The notes under the pieces: model-generated
The model's input: only the letters and a program-made list of their open reading frames with translations
The model's database searches: none
What the model was told of the DNA's origin: nothing
DNA from: Flavobacteriales bacterium
GTDB lineage: Bacteria > Bacteroidota > Bacteroidia > Flavobacteriales > BACL11
Length of the DNA stretch: 11,152 nucleotides
NCBI GenBank assembly: GCA_002730985.1
Contig: PCBP01000006.1
Coordinates: 35,203 to 46,354, forward strand
Direction: 5' to 3'
In this document: in pieces, positions 1 through 8,326 of the stretch
Layout of the letters: every line of letters starts with the position of its first letter
Numbering within the stretch: the stretch's first letter is position 1
Translations under genes and position numbers: made by a program

Positions 1-705
1 CCAGAGAGTTCTCTGGATAATTTTTTGCTAGGTGTGAATACAAAATATGTTTTTCGTTCATCATATATGTATGGACAATTAGTTTTAGATAATTTTGATT
101 TTGCTAAATTTTATGAGAATGATGGCTGGTGGGCAAATAAGGTTGGCTATCAGTTAGGGTATAAAATTTTTGATCCTTTTAATATTGATAGGCTGACACT
201 TCAAACCGAATACAATTATGTTATGCCATATACTTATGCGCATCATAATCCTTTACAAAACTACGCTCATTATAATCAACCATTAGCACACCCTTTAGGA
301 GCTAATTTCTCTGAGTTTCTGGTTATGGCAAATTATAAATGGAAAAGATTTGAAATTGATGCTAAAATAATAATGACTAAATATGGCAAAGACTTTCAAG
401 TAGATTCTATTTCTTATGGAAGTAATGTGTATTTGTCAACTGGAAATTATGCACAAGAGGAAGGTTTAGTTGGAATGGGTGTAGGTCGTCCATCTGATTT
501 TGGAATTGAAATGCATCAAGGTGAACTTACAAAGATTGATTATAAAAATTTCAATGTGTCATATATTATAAATCCTTATACAAATCTAAAAATAAATTTA
601 GGTATTACTTTGCGGAATTCTTATAATAATGCTGAGGATGTTAAGACTCGTTTTATTAATTTTGGGATTATGAGTGATTTGTTTAATCATTATTACGATA
701 TTTAA
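1..705 (+). CDS. RemB-like / Wzi-family outer-membrane beta-barrel protein, 3' part only
   Basis: The reading frame is open from base 1 and ends at TAA 703-705, so only the last 234 residues are present and the start lies outside the window. The protein shows alternating hydrophobic and polar beta-strand stretches rich in Tyr, Phe and Asn, as in an outer-membrane barrel. A segment with the motif HYNQPLAHPLGANFSEFL resembles flavobacterial gliding-motility protein RemB and the capsule-assembly Wzi fold; this is recognition from memory of the family. The last residues (GIMSDLFNHYYDI) look like a closing barrel strand with aromatic residues near the C-terminus. There is no T9SS sorting tail, consistent with an integral outer-membrane protein. 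The stop codon shares one base with the tsaB start (TAATG), which suggests co-transcription. A role in gliding or surface polysaccharide is inference; a generic barrel protein is the alternative. Confidence 0.65.
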   Translation, partial: PESSLDNFLLGVNTKYVFRSSYMYGQLVLDNFDFAKFYENDGWWANKVGYQLGYKIFDPFNIDRLTLQTEYNYVMPYTYAHHNPLQNYAHYNQPLAHPLGANFSEFLVMANYKWKRFEIDAKIIMTKYGKDFQVDSISYGSNVYLSTGNYAQEEGLVGMGVGRPSDFGIEMHQGELTKIDYKNFNVSYIINPYTNLKINLGITLRNSYNNAEDVKTRFINFGIMSDLFNHYYDI

Positions 706-1382
706 TGAGTTTGCTATTAGCTATTGAAACAACTACTAGAAATTGTTCTGTCGCTCTTTTTAGGAATGCGAAATTAATTCAATTACAAGAGAAAATCTCT
801 AAAGCGTATTCACATGCTGAGCAGCTTACTTTATTTATTGAAGATGTTGTAAAAAGATCAGATGTTAAGTTGCAAGAGATAGAGGGAGTTGTCTTAAGTA
901 AGGGGCCTGGTTCATATACGGGTTTACGAATTGGAACTTCCATTGCCAAAGGCTTGTGTTATTCCTTAGAGATTCCGTTAGTTTCTGTTTCCACTTTAAA
1001 GGCAATGGCTTTTGGAATTTCTAAAGAGGAAGATTACAAGTTTTATTGTCCAATGATTGATGCTAGAAGGATGGAAGTTTTTTCATCAATTTTTGATCAA
1101 AGCAATAATGAAGTTAGAGAAATTCGAGCCGATATTGTAGATGAGTATACATATGCGCAATTTCTACAAGAGAAAGTTTTATTTTTTGGAGACGGGGCAT
1201 CAAAGTGTAAGACAATTATAGACAATGCTAATGCTTATTTTATGGACGGGGTATTCCCTTCAGCAAAAGATATGGGGGTCTTAGGCTCAGAGAGATTTGC
1301 AAATAACTATTTTGAAGATGTTGCTTATTTCGAACCATATTATCTTAAAGATTTTGTTGCTGGACTAAAGAAAAACTTTTAG
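705..1382 (+). CDS. tsaB: TsaB, dimerisation subunit of the tRNA t6A37 threonylcarbamoyltransferase complex
   Basis: The 225-residue protein is a catalytically degenerate ASKHA-fold partner of TsaD. With TsaD and TsaE it transfers threonylcarbamoyl to A37 of tRNAs reading ANN codons, in the cytoplasm. The N-terminus LLAIETTTRNCSVAL matches the family's first strand pair. HAEQL around residue 37 and GPGSYTGLRIG at 67-77 are the TsaB signature. The length fits bacterial TsaB (about 220-235). The ATG at 705 overlaps the upstream stop by one base (TAATG), so translation is probably coupled and no separate promoter is seen. The gene runs into the convergent helicase gene, with the stop codons overlapping (TAG 1380-1382 against TAA on the other strand). 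Assignment is secure; function in this organism is by family. Confidence 0.95.
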   Translation: MSLLLAIETTTRNCSVALFRNAKLIQLQEKISKAYSHAEQLTLFIEDVVKRSDVKLQEIEGVVLSKGPGSYTGLRIGTSIAKGLCYSLEIPLVSVSTLKAMAFGISKEEDYKFYCPMIDARRMEVFSSIFDQSNNEVREIRADIVDEYTYAQFLQEKVLFFGDGASKCKTIIDNANAYFMDGVFPSAKDMGVLGSERFANNYFEDVAYFEPYYLKDFVAGLKKNF

Positions 1383-3259
1383 GACTTTCTTTTTTTCTTA
1401 GCTACTGCATTAAATCTCCCTTTAAAAGATAGGTCCCCTCCTTCTGAGATTTTACCTAAAGAAGATCTTCTGTTTTTTTTTGCATTTGACCTGTCTTTAT
1501 TCCAGCTTTTATTCCCCTTTTTCTTCCTGTCTCCCGAAAGTTTTCTGTCTCTCCCATCACCTCTTGCTTTACTCTTTCTACTGAAATTTGAGGTCTTTGG
1601 AAGAGGTAATTGTGAGACTTCAACATTTACCTTATTATCATCCCAGTTTGCATTATTTAGTTTACTTAAGATGTCATCTGAAAATTCGGAAGGTATCTCA
1701 AAAAATGAGAATCTTCTCATAATATCAATTTTGCCAATTGGAATATTTCTATTTTTTGTATATTCATTAATCAGGCCAATTAGGTTGTGAGCTTGGAATT
1801 CTTTTTCTTTCCCAAGATTAATAAAAAATCTTGTATGACCCTTTTCAGCATGTCCTGTTTTCTCTCTTTTTTGATTGCTTTTTTTATCTTTTTTGTTGCT
1901 GTCATTATTTTTTCTTGCAGAGATATTTAGGTCAGGTGCATTTTTATAAAATGATAAGAATCTGTTAAATTCTGTAGAGATAAAGTGTTGGATTAATTGT
2001 TCTTTATCCAGATGAGCTAATTTTTCCTCAATCGATGGCAGGTAGTTTCCTATTTGATGATTTATTTCAGTAGCTACAACTTTATCTACTAGTTTCATTA
2101 ATTGGATTTGACAGATTTCATCTCCATTAGGGACCTTTTTCAATACTAGATCTCGTTTAATCATCCTGCTAATGTCTTTTAATTTTCTCCCTTCACGACT
2201 ATGCGCAATAATTATTGAAATCCCTTTTTTTCCTGCTCTCCCTGTTCTCCCTGATCTATGTACATAGACTTCATTATCATCAGGCAAGTTATAATTGATT
2301 ACATGTGTTAAATCATTAATATCAATTCCTCTAGCAGCAACATCAGTAGCAACTAATATCTGCAGTTTCTTTTGTCTAAATCTCCCCATAACATGATCTC
2401 TTTGTGCTTGAGATAATTCTCCATGAATGGCATCAGCATTATAGCCGTCTTGCATCAATCTGTCGGCAATATTAGCAGTTTCTCTTCTAGTACGACAGAA
2501 GACAATTCCATAAATATCAGGATTTACATCGCAAATCCTTCTTAAGGCTTTATATCTGTCTTTAGCATTTACCATATAATAGTGATGGTCAACATTCTTA
2601 GCCCCCTCATTTCTACTTGCAACCTCAATTGTTCTAGGGTTCAACATATAGCTTTTACTAATTCTCATGACTTCTTTTGGCATAGTTGCTGAAAATAGGA
2701 GAGTCTGTTTTTCTTTAGACATTTCTGCTAGAATAGTGTCTAGATCATCCTTGAAGCCCATGTTTAGCATCTCATCAGCTTCATCCAAAATTACAAATTC
2801 AATATTTTGTAATCGTAACGCTTTCCTTTTGATTAAATCAATTACTCTCCCAGGCGTCCCTACAATAATATGTGTTCCAGATTTCAATAATTTGATTTGG
2901 GGGGCAATATTTGCCCCACCATATACAGGAGTTATTTTTAGCCTTTTAGTATATTTTGCATAAGAATTCATATCTTTTGAGATCTGAAGACATAATTCTC
3001 TAGTAGGACAGAGAATAATTGCTTGTGGCATTTTAGTGTCAGCTTTAATTTTATGCAATATAGGCAGTCCAAATGCAGCAGTTTTACCTGTTCCTGTCTG
3101 AGCAAGCGCAATAAGATCAGTTTCATTTTCCAATAAATATGGGATTGTTTCTTGTTGGATTGGAGTTAGGTCTATAAAACCTAAATCTGATATAGCTTCC
3201 TGAATGTCCTTATTTAATCTTATTTCGGAAAATTTCATACTGTAAATTTTTGCAAACAT
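1379..3259 (-). CDS. deaD: DEAD-box ATP-dependent RNA helicase, DeaD/CsdA type with DbpA RNA-binding domain
   Basis: This cytoplasmic helicase unwinds short RNA duplexes, probably in ribosome assembly, mRNA turnover or cold adaptation. In 626-residue numbering the core motifs are complete: Q motif near 28-37, AQTGTGKT 53-60, PTREL 85-89, TPGR 135-138, DEAD 159-162, SAT 190-192, ATDVAARGID 304-313 and HRSGRTGR 334-341. Residues about 380-440 match the helical dimerisation region of CsdA. Residues about 475-549 form a DbpA-type RRM-like RNA-binding domain, and the last 70 residues are a Lys/Arg/Ser/Gly-rich disordered tail. E. coli DeaD has the same architecture and similar length. The longest frame starts at 3259, but the Met at 3238 (MKFSEIRL) fits the family start better, and a TAnnTTTG box overlaps the upstream Met codon, so 3238 is my preferred start. 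The deaD symbol rests on architecture; another CsdA-like paralogue is possible. Confidence 0.93.
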   Translation of the reverse strand: MFAKIYSMKFSEIRLNKDIQEAISDLGFIDLTPIQQETIPYLLENETDLIALAQTGTGKTAAFGLPILHKIKADTKMPQAIILCPTRELCLQISKDMNSYAKYTKRLKITPVYGGANIAPQIKLLKSGTHIIVGTPGRVIDLIKRKALRLQNIEFVILDEADEMLNMGFKDDLDTILAEMSKEKQTLLFSATMPKEVMRISKSYMLNPRTIEVASRNEGAKNVDHHYYMVNAKDRYKALRRICDVNPDIYGIVFCRTRRETANIADRLMQDGYNADAIHGELSQAQRDHVMGRFRQKKLQILVATDVAARGIDINDLTHVINYNLPDDNEVYVHRSGRTGRAGKKGISIIIAHSREGRKLKDISRMIKRDLVLKKVPNGDEICQIQLMKLVDKVVATEINHQIGNYLPSIEEKLAHLDKEQLIQHFISTEFNRFLSFYKNAPDLNISARKNNDSNKKDKKSNQKREKTGHAEKGHTRFFINLGKEKEFQAHNLIGLINEYTKNRNIPIGKIDIMRRFSFFEIPSEFSDDILSKLNNANWDDNKVNVEVSQLPLPKTSNFSRKSKARGDGRDRKLSGDRKKKGNKSWNKDRSNAKKNRRSSLGKISEGGDLSFKGRFNAVAKKKRKS

Positions 3260-3260
3260 A
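3253..3260 (-). promoter_or_regulatory. Putative -7 promoter box of the helicase gene
   Basis: Read on the minus strand the bases are TATGTTTG, a perfect TAnnTTTG box. They lie 14 bases before the ATG at 3238 and contain the alternative ATG at 3257-3259. Transcription would begin near 3248, giving a leader of about 10 bases. The only nearby upstream TTG leaves about 13 bases of spacing, shorter than the usual 17-23, so the -33 element is weak or absent. Confidence 0.45.
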
Positions 3261-3366
3261 CTCTTATATAGAACAATATAAGGTTAATTATACATTTTAT
3301 ACAATATATAATCTATCAATGGATTTAAAACTAGTCATATTTTTTCTTTTAAATCTAATGAAAGTG

Positions 3367-3374
3367 TATTTTTG
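3367..3374 (+). promoter_or_regulatory. Putative -7 promoter box of gcvP
   Basis: TATTTTTG matches the Bacteroidota TAnnTTTG consensus and ends 22 bases before the gcvP ATG, the same distance as for the gene at 6357. No TTG is present at the -33 position; a T-rich stretch at 3341-3350 lies there. The implied leader is about 17 bases, too short for a glycine riboswitch. The 137-base divergent region 3260-3396 is otherwise AT-rich with nothing else recognisable, apart from a four-codon frame (ATG 3386, stop TGA 3398-3400) overlapping the gcvP start. Confidence 0.55.
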
Positions 3375-3396
3375 TAATCTTTAAAATGGACAATCA

Positions 3397-6282
3397 ATGA
3401 GTATATATAATTTCTCTGATAGACATATTGGCCCAAGGAATGAAGAACTTAATGAGATGCTTGAAGTGGTAGAAGTATCATCAATTAGGCAACTAGTTGA
3501 AGAAACAATTCCTCACAAAATACATTTGAAAAAAGAAATGAATTTGCCATCTGCTTTTTCTGAAAGCAGGTTTATTGAACACATGAAGGGCATTGCTAGA
3601 AAAAATAAGAATTATCGATCTTATATTGGCATGGGATATTTTAATACTATATTGCCAGGAGTTATTCAAAGAAACATTTTAGAAAATCCGGGTTGGTATA
3701 CCGCGTATACACCTTATCAAGCAGAAATTGCTCAAGGCAGATTAGAAGCCTTGTTAAATTTTCAAACTATGGTGATGGATTTAACAGCTATGGAACTAGC
3801 TAATGCATCATTACTTGATGAAGGCACAGCTGCAGCTGAGGCCATGGCAATGTTATTTAGCTGCAGATCTAGAGCGAGGCAAAAAGCAAATACTGTAAAG
3901 TTTTTTGTTTCAGAATTATGTTATCCTCAGTCAATAGAAATAATGAAAACAAGAGCGATTCCTTTAGGTATTAAGCTAGTTATTGGTAATCATAATGATA
4001 TAAATTTAGATAATTCTTTCTTTGGTTGTATTTTACAATATCCTGCAAAGCATGGTGCCGTAATTGATTACTCTGATTTTGTAAAATTAGCAAAAGAAAA
4101 TGAGGTTGGGGTAGTTGTAGCAGCTGACTTATTAAGTTTAACTCTTCTCGCCCCTCCTGGAGAGTGGGGTGCTGATGTGGTAGTAGGCACTACTCAGAGA
4201 TTTGGCATACCAATGGGATATGGAGGGCCACATGCAGCATATTTTGCAACTTTTAATAAATATAAAAGAAGTATTCCTGGCAGGATTATTGGAGTCTCAG
4301 AGGATGTAGATGGCAATAGAGCATTAAGAATGGCTTTACAAACAAGGGAACAGCATATTAAAAGAGAGAATGCGACTTCTAACATTTGTACTGCTCAGGT
4401 CTTATTAGCAGTAATGGCGGGGATGTATGGTGTCTATCATGGCAAAGAAGGATTGCGATTAATTAGCAAAAAAATTCATTCTCTAACTGCTGCTTTATCA
4501 GAAGGTTTGACTCAGTTAGGCTACCATCAGTTGAATACTATTTATTTTGACACTCTAAAAATAGGAGTAGGTAATGTCTCCATGGAGAATATAAAAACTT
4601 ATGCTGAGGATGCCAAGATTAATTTTAATTATATTGATGATACAACATTGTCAATTAGTATTGATGAAAAAGATGCTTTGGAGAATGTCAATGACATCTT
4701 AGAGATTTTTGCAAAAAGCTGTAATCATTCTGATTCCAGAGATTTAATAAATGAGGTTCTGAGTGGGGACTATACTCAAGCTACTGCTCGTATACCAGAT
4801 ATCTTATATAGAAGCTCTTCTTTTATGCAAAATGAGGTGTTCAGTAGCTATCATTCTGAAACAGATATGATGAGATATATAAAAAGTTTAGAGAATAAAG
4901 ATTTATCGTTAACTCATTCTATGATACCATTAGGATCCTGTACTATGAAATTGAATGCAGCTTCAGAGTTGTTTCCTTTAAGTTGGTCAGAGTTTGGGAA
5001 TTTGCATCCTTTTGCTCCATCCCATCAAGCAAGGGGATATCACATAATGTTTCATGAATTAGAAGAGATGCTTTGTGAGATTACAGGATTTGAGGCTATG
5101 AGTTTACAGCCAAATTCTGGTGCTCAAGGAGAGTTTGCCGGCCTTATGGTTATTAGAGCATATCATCAAAGTAGAGGAAACGAGCATAGAGATATTTGTT
5201 TAATTCCATCTTCGGCACATGGTACAAATCCTGCTTCTGCTGTAATGGCCGGAATGAAGGTTGTTGTCATTCCTTGCGATGAAAATGGCAATATTGATGT
5301 TATCGCTTTAAGAGACAAAGCATTAGAGCATGCTGAGCATCTATCATGTCTAATGATTACGTATCCTTCTACTCATGGGGTTTATGAGGAGGCAATCATG
5401 GATATCACAAAAATCATACATGATAATGGAGGGCAAGTATATATGGATGGGGCTAATATGAATGCTCAGGTTGGCATAACAAATCCTGCAATTATTGGAG
5501 CTGATGTATGTCATTTAAACTTACATAAAACTTTTGCTATTCCTCATGGGGGTGGTGGCCCAGGTATGGGGCCAATTGGAGTTGCTGAGCATTTGAAACC
5601 TTTTTTGCCAAACAATCCTTTAGTAAGAATGGGAGGTGATAATGGGATGTCTATCTCCTCTGCCCCATGGGGGAGTGCATTAGTGTTAACTATTTCTTAT
5701 GCTTATATAAAAATGTTGGGAGCTGATGGATTAAGATCTTCTACAGAAATTGCAATCTTAAATGCAAATTATATTAAGCAGAAGTTAGAAAAACATTTTG
5801 AGATACTTTATCAAGGAAATCATAACAGGGTAGCTCATGAGATGATTGTAGATTTTAGAATGTTCAAAAAATATGGCATTGATGTTACTGACATTGCTAA
5901 AAGATTAATGGATTATGGATTTCACGCACCAACAATATCCTTTCCTGTTGCGGGAACTTTAATGATTGAACCAACTGAAAGTGAAAGTAAAGCCGAGTTA
6001 GATAGATTCTGTGAAGCAATGATTGCAATTCAACTAGAGATTGAAGAGGTTATACAGGGCAAAGTAAAAGTGGAAGAAAGTGTTCTAAAGAATGCCCCAC
6101 ATACAATGCAAATGGCAGTCAATGATGAATGGAGTTTCATATATTCAAGACAAAAAGCAGTCTATCCTCTTGAGTGGATACAAGAGAGTAAATTTTGGCC
6201 ATCTGTTAGAAGGGTTAATGATGCTTATGGTGATAGAAATTTAATCTGTTCATGTGCACCTATTTCTGATTATGCTGAGTAG
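3397..6282 (+). CDS. gcvP: Glycine dehydrogenase (decarboxylating), glycine cleavage P-protein
   Basis: The P-protein is a cytoplasmic PLP enzyme. It decarboxylates glycine and passes the aminomethyl group to the lipoyl arm of GcvH, feeding one-carbon units to tetrahydrofolate through GcvT. The 961-residue chain is the fused single-polypeptide form (about 950-960 residues), with an N-terminal half starting at the hallmark FSDRHIGP and a C-terminal catalytic half. Visible motifs are LLDEGTAAAEAM near 138-149, HSMIPLGSCTMKLN from 507, SSAHGTNPASA around 606-616, and the PLP-lysine segment HLNLHKTFAIPHGGGGPGMG with Lys711 as the Schiff-base residue. No frameshift or missing motif is seen. It stands alone, without gcvT or gcvH in the window. 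It has its own TAnnTTTG box upstream and no obvious hairpin terminator before the next gene. No riboswitch-like structure was recognised. Confidence 0.98.
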   Translation: MSIYNFSDRHIGPRNEELNEMLEVVEVSSIRQLVEETIPHKIHLKKEMNLPSAFSESRFIEHMKGIARKNKNYRSYIGMGYFNTILPGVIQRNILENPGWYTAYTPYQAEIAQGRLEALLNFQTMVMDLTAMELANASLLDEGTAAAEAMAMLFSCRSRARQKANTVKFFVSELCYPQSIEIMKTRAIPLGIKLVIGNHNDINLDNSFFGCILQYPAKHGAVIDYSDFVKLAKENEVGVVVAADLLSLTLLAPPGEWGADVVVGTTQRFGIPMGYGGPHAAYFATFNKYKRSIPGRIIGVSEDVDGNRALRMALQTREQHIKRENATSNICTAQVLLAVMAGMYGVYHGKEGLRLISKKIHSLTAALSEGLTQLGYHQLNTIYFDTLKIGVGNVSMENIKTYAEDAKINFNYIDDTTLSISIDEKDALENVNDILEIFAKSCNHSDSRDLINEVLSGDYTQATARIPDILYRSSSFMQNEVFSSYHSETDMMRYIKSLENKDLSLTHSMIPLGSCTMKLNAASELFPLSWSEFGNLHPFAPSHQARGYHIMFHELEEMLCEITGFEAMSLQPNSGAQGEFAGLMVIRAYHQSRGNEHRDICLIPSSAHGTNPASAVMAGMKVVVIPCDENGNIDVIALRDKALEHAEHLSCLMITYPSTHGVYEEAIMDITKIIHDNGGQVYMDGANMNAQVGITNPAIIGADVCHLNLHKTFAIPHGGGGPGMGPIGVAEHLKPFLPNNPLVRMGGDNGMSISSAPWGSALVLTISYAYIKMLGADGLRSSTEIAILNANYIKQKLEKHFEILYQGNHNRVAHEMIVDFRMFKKYGIDVTDIAKRLMDYGFHAPTISFPVAGTLMIEPTESESKAELDRFCEAMIAIQLEIEEVIQGKVKVEESVLKNAPHTMQMAVNDEWSFIYSRQKAVYPLEWIQESKFWPSVRRVNDAYGDRNLICSCAPISDYAE

Positions 6283-6304
6283 ATAAAGTTTGATGTGATT
6301 AGTT

Positions 6305-6334
6305 TTGTTTTTTATGCTACTTGTTTTATATTTG
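6305..6334 (+). promoter_or_regulatory. Bacteroidota-type promoter (TTG, 19-base spacer, TATATTTG)
   Basis: The -33 TTG is at 6305-6307 and the -7 box TATATTTG at 6327-6334, separated by 19 bases. This matches the flavobacterial consensus TTG-N17-23-TAnnTTTG. The box ends 22 bases before the ATG at 6357. The leader (about 6340-6356) is almost pure A with no Shine-Dalgarno sequence, as is usual for well-expressed genes in this phylum. It is the best promoter in the window. Confidence 0.75.
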
Positions 6335-6356
6335 CAATCAATAAAAAAACAAAACA

Positions 6357-8237
6357 ATGAGAAAAATTTTACTATTTGCTTGTGTATTAACAATTTCCAA
6401 TGCAACTATTGCTCAGCAAGCAAAAAATTTGCAAAATGATAATTTATTAAAGGACAACACGAGTATGTCAACTACTCCTAATGTTATCCCTGCTACAGCT
6501 TCAACAGCTCCTGCAAATCCTATTTGGTATGACGATTGCTCTGATGCTTCCAATTGGGTGTTTACAAATACTAGTACTCTAGGTATTGATTGGTATGTTG
6601 AGTATGATCCCCAGCTATATCCAGCTGCATCAGCTTCTGGTGTAATACCACTTGCTATGTCAACTGCTGCAAATGGGTTTTTATTTATCAGCTCTGATTT
6701 TAACAACACAGTTGATTTTGACGGGACCCCAATTATCGCAGAAGTTACGAATGCAACTCCGGTTGATCTAACTAATTTTCCTAATGTTCAATTAACATTT
6801 CAGTCTGCATTTAGATGGTGGCATGACACAAGGATTGTTAGAGTGTCACCAGATAATGGAGTAACTTGGATACAAGTTGATGAAATTTCAAATGAACTAT
6901 CCTATACTTATCCAGCACAAACCTCTAATAACCCTCACCTGTCAACATATGATATTTCTGCTGAAGTAGGAGGTCAGTCAGAGGTTTTGGTTCAGTTTTA
7001 TTATCACGATAATGATTATTGGGGCTGGTTTTGGCCAATTGATGATGTTGCTATTTCTGAGCTGCCTGACAATCTAGTTGTTTCTTCTGATGAAGCAATA
7101 GGTGGTTGGTGGATTAACTATCAAACAATTGGTGGTTTAGGACAAGATTATACTTCTTATCCTCTTACTCAAGCTACTGTAAACCCTTATGCTTTTGAGT
7201 CAGTATTGCGAAATGGGGGGGTTGCTACTCAAAGTGCTACTATGCATGCTCATGTATCAGGAGCAGGTAATTTTTCAACTACATCTAATGCTATAACATT
7301 AGCTCAAGGTCAGCAAGATACAGTAGCAGGAACAAGTATGTTTACTCCAACTAGTACAGGTCTTTACAATATTGATATATGGGCAGAAGCTGATTCTGCT
7401 GGTAATGGGACAGTATATACATATACAGATACAACAAGAAAAATGACTATGGTAACTGATTATATTTATGGGAAAGATAATGGCACAAATGATGGTGGTT
7501 ATTGGAGATTAAATAGAGTTGCTCCTAATCCAGGAGGTTTTGAGGTTTCTTCAAGTTATGATATTTATGCTGATGCTACATTATATTCTGTAGATGTTAA
7601 TATTGCTGATTGGTCAATTCCTGGCGCGGAGGTATATGTTGTATTATATGAAGAGGATCTTTCTGGAGGGGACCCTATCCCTTTATCTCAATCAGATAAT
7701 TATACAATTACACAATCAGATCTGGGAGCTTGGATAAATATTCCTTTCTTAACTGCGCAATCATTAGTTTCTGCTACAAAGATGTATAGAATCGCGATTG
7801 GGGCAAACATTCATCCTACTGATAGTGTGGGGGTTAATGTAAGTAGCCCTGGAGATTATTACTCTTCTGATGGCTTATTTGATAAAGATGCTTTATTGAC
7901 TAATTCAACTAACGGCCCAACATGGTATACTATTTCTGACATTCCTATGTTAAGAATGAATTTTGATCCTGCAACTATTGTAGATGTTTCTGATATACAA
8001 GAGACTATCTTTAGTGTATTTCCTAATCCAACAAATGGTGTTTTTACCATTGAGTTAGATGTAAAAACTGCAAAATATGATATTAATGTATATAATGTTT
8101 TAGGACAAACAGTTCTTTCTACAGTTACAAGCTCAATGAAGACTCCAATTGATCTATCAAGCTTTGACAAAGGTGTTTATACAGTTGAGTTAAAGCATAA
8201 AGAGACTATTTATACTGAGAAAGTTATAGTTGAGTAA
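6357..8237 (+). CDS. Secreted T9SS cargo protein with MAM-like head and type A sorting domain
   Basis: The 626-residue protein has a Sec signal peptide (MRKILLFACVLTISNATIAQ, cleavage near residue 19-20) and a Thr/Pro/Ala-rich linker to about 55. A jelly-roll or MAM-like beta domain follows (about 57-237, from IWYDDCSDASNW to FWPIDDVAISE). Next is a module (about 238-540) that I do not recognise and that is shared with the following gene. The end is a T9SS type A sorting domain (about 550-626: FSVFPNPTNG, VLGQ, DLSSFDKGVYTVEL, final KVIVE). The tail should direct passage through the outer membrane and either surface attachment or release. No catalytic motif is visible, so adhesion, glycan binding or a structural role are guesses. 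The mature protein has one Cys (Cys61). It follows gcvP by 74 bases with its own strong promoter and is ended by an intrinsic terminator. Confidence 0.9.
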   Translation: MRKILLFACVLTISNATIAQQAKNLQNDNLLKDNTSMSTTPNVIPATASTAPANPIWYDDCSDASNWVFTNTSTLGIDWYVEYDPQLYPAASASGVIPLAMSTAANGFLFISSDFNNTVDFDGTPIIAEVTNATPVDLTNFPNVQLTFQSAFRWWHDTRIVRVSPDNGVTWIQVDEISNELSYTYPAQTSNNPHLSTYDISAEVGGQSEVLVQFYYHDNDYWGWFWPIDDVAISELPDNLVVSSDEAIGGWWINYQTIGGLGQDYTSYPLTQATVNPYAFESVLRNGGVATQSATMHAHVSGAGNFSTTSNAITLAQGQQDTVAGTSMFTPTSTGLYNIDIWAEADSAGNGTVYTYTDTTRKMTMVTDYIYGKDNGTNDGGYWRLNRVAPNPGGFEVSSSYDIYADATLYSVDVNIADWSIPGAEVYVVLYEEDLSGGDPIPLSQSDNYTITQSDLGAWINIPFLTAQSLVSATKMYRIAIGANIHPTDSVGVNVSSPGDYYSSDGLFDKDALLTNSTNGPTWYTISDIPMLRMNFDPATIVDVSDIQETIFSVFPNPTNGVFTIELDVKTAKYDINVYNVLGQTVLSTVTSSMKTPIDLSSFDKGVYTVELKHKETIYTEKVIVE

Positions 8238-8260
8238 TTTTTTCAAGTGTTACAATACAA

Positions 8261-8290
8261 AAAGAGAGTCCGGTATTTCCGGACTTTTTT
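8261..8290 (+). terminator. Intrinsic terminator after the first T9SS gene
   Basis: The seven-base arms AGTCCGG (8267-8273) and CCGGACT (8279-8285) enclose the loop TATTT. The stem can extend through A/G-rich bases on the left pairing with the T run at 8285-8290. A GC-rich stem with a U tract, 23 bases after the stop codon, is a typical rho-independent terminator. It separates the two paralogous genes into different transcripts. Confidence 0.88.
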
Positions 8291-8291
8291 A

Positions 8292-8299
8292 TATATTTA
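8292..8299 (+). promoter_or_regulatory. Weak -7-like box before the second T9SS gene
   Basis: TATATTTA differs from TAnnTTTG in the last base and ends 27 bases before the ATG at 8327. No TTG lies at the -33 distance, which would fall inside the preceding terminator. Only 36 bases separate terminator and start codon. This is the best candidate I see, but it is weak. Confidence 0.25.
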
Positions 8300-8326
8300 C
8301 ACACTTAATATTTTAAAATTTATATA

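Noticed and set aside
25..705. TTG at 25 as a true start of the first gene
   Set aside because: The frame is open to base 1, and the protein begins in the middle of a beta-barrel with no signal peptide, so it is the 3' part of a longer gene.
1365..1402. A/T-rich imperfect hairpin across the tsaB-helicase junction, possible terminator
   Set aside because: The complementarity comes from Lys-rich codons on both strands; there is no GC core, and the arms slip out of register.
2667..2963. 98-codon open frame opposite the helicase gene
   Set aside because: It lies antisense within the conserved DEAD-box core, has no leader signals, and its protein has no recognisable features; it is a shadow frame.
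3260..3396. Possible glycine riboswitch before gcvP
   Set aside because: The region is 137 bases and the likely transcript leader is about 17 bases, too short for a glycine aptamer; no conserved aptamer core or GC-rich helices are visible.
7859..8170. 103-codon minus-strand open frame within the first T9SS gene, and similar frames at 6413-6709, 8338-8553 and 8459-8713
   Set aside because: All lie opposite well-supported secreted-protein genes, and their translations show no domain or signal peptide; they are composition-driven shadows.
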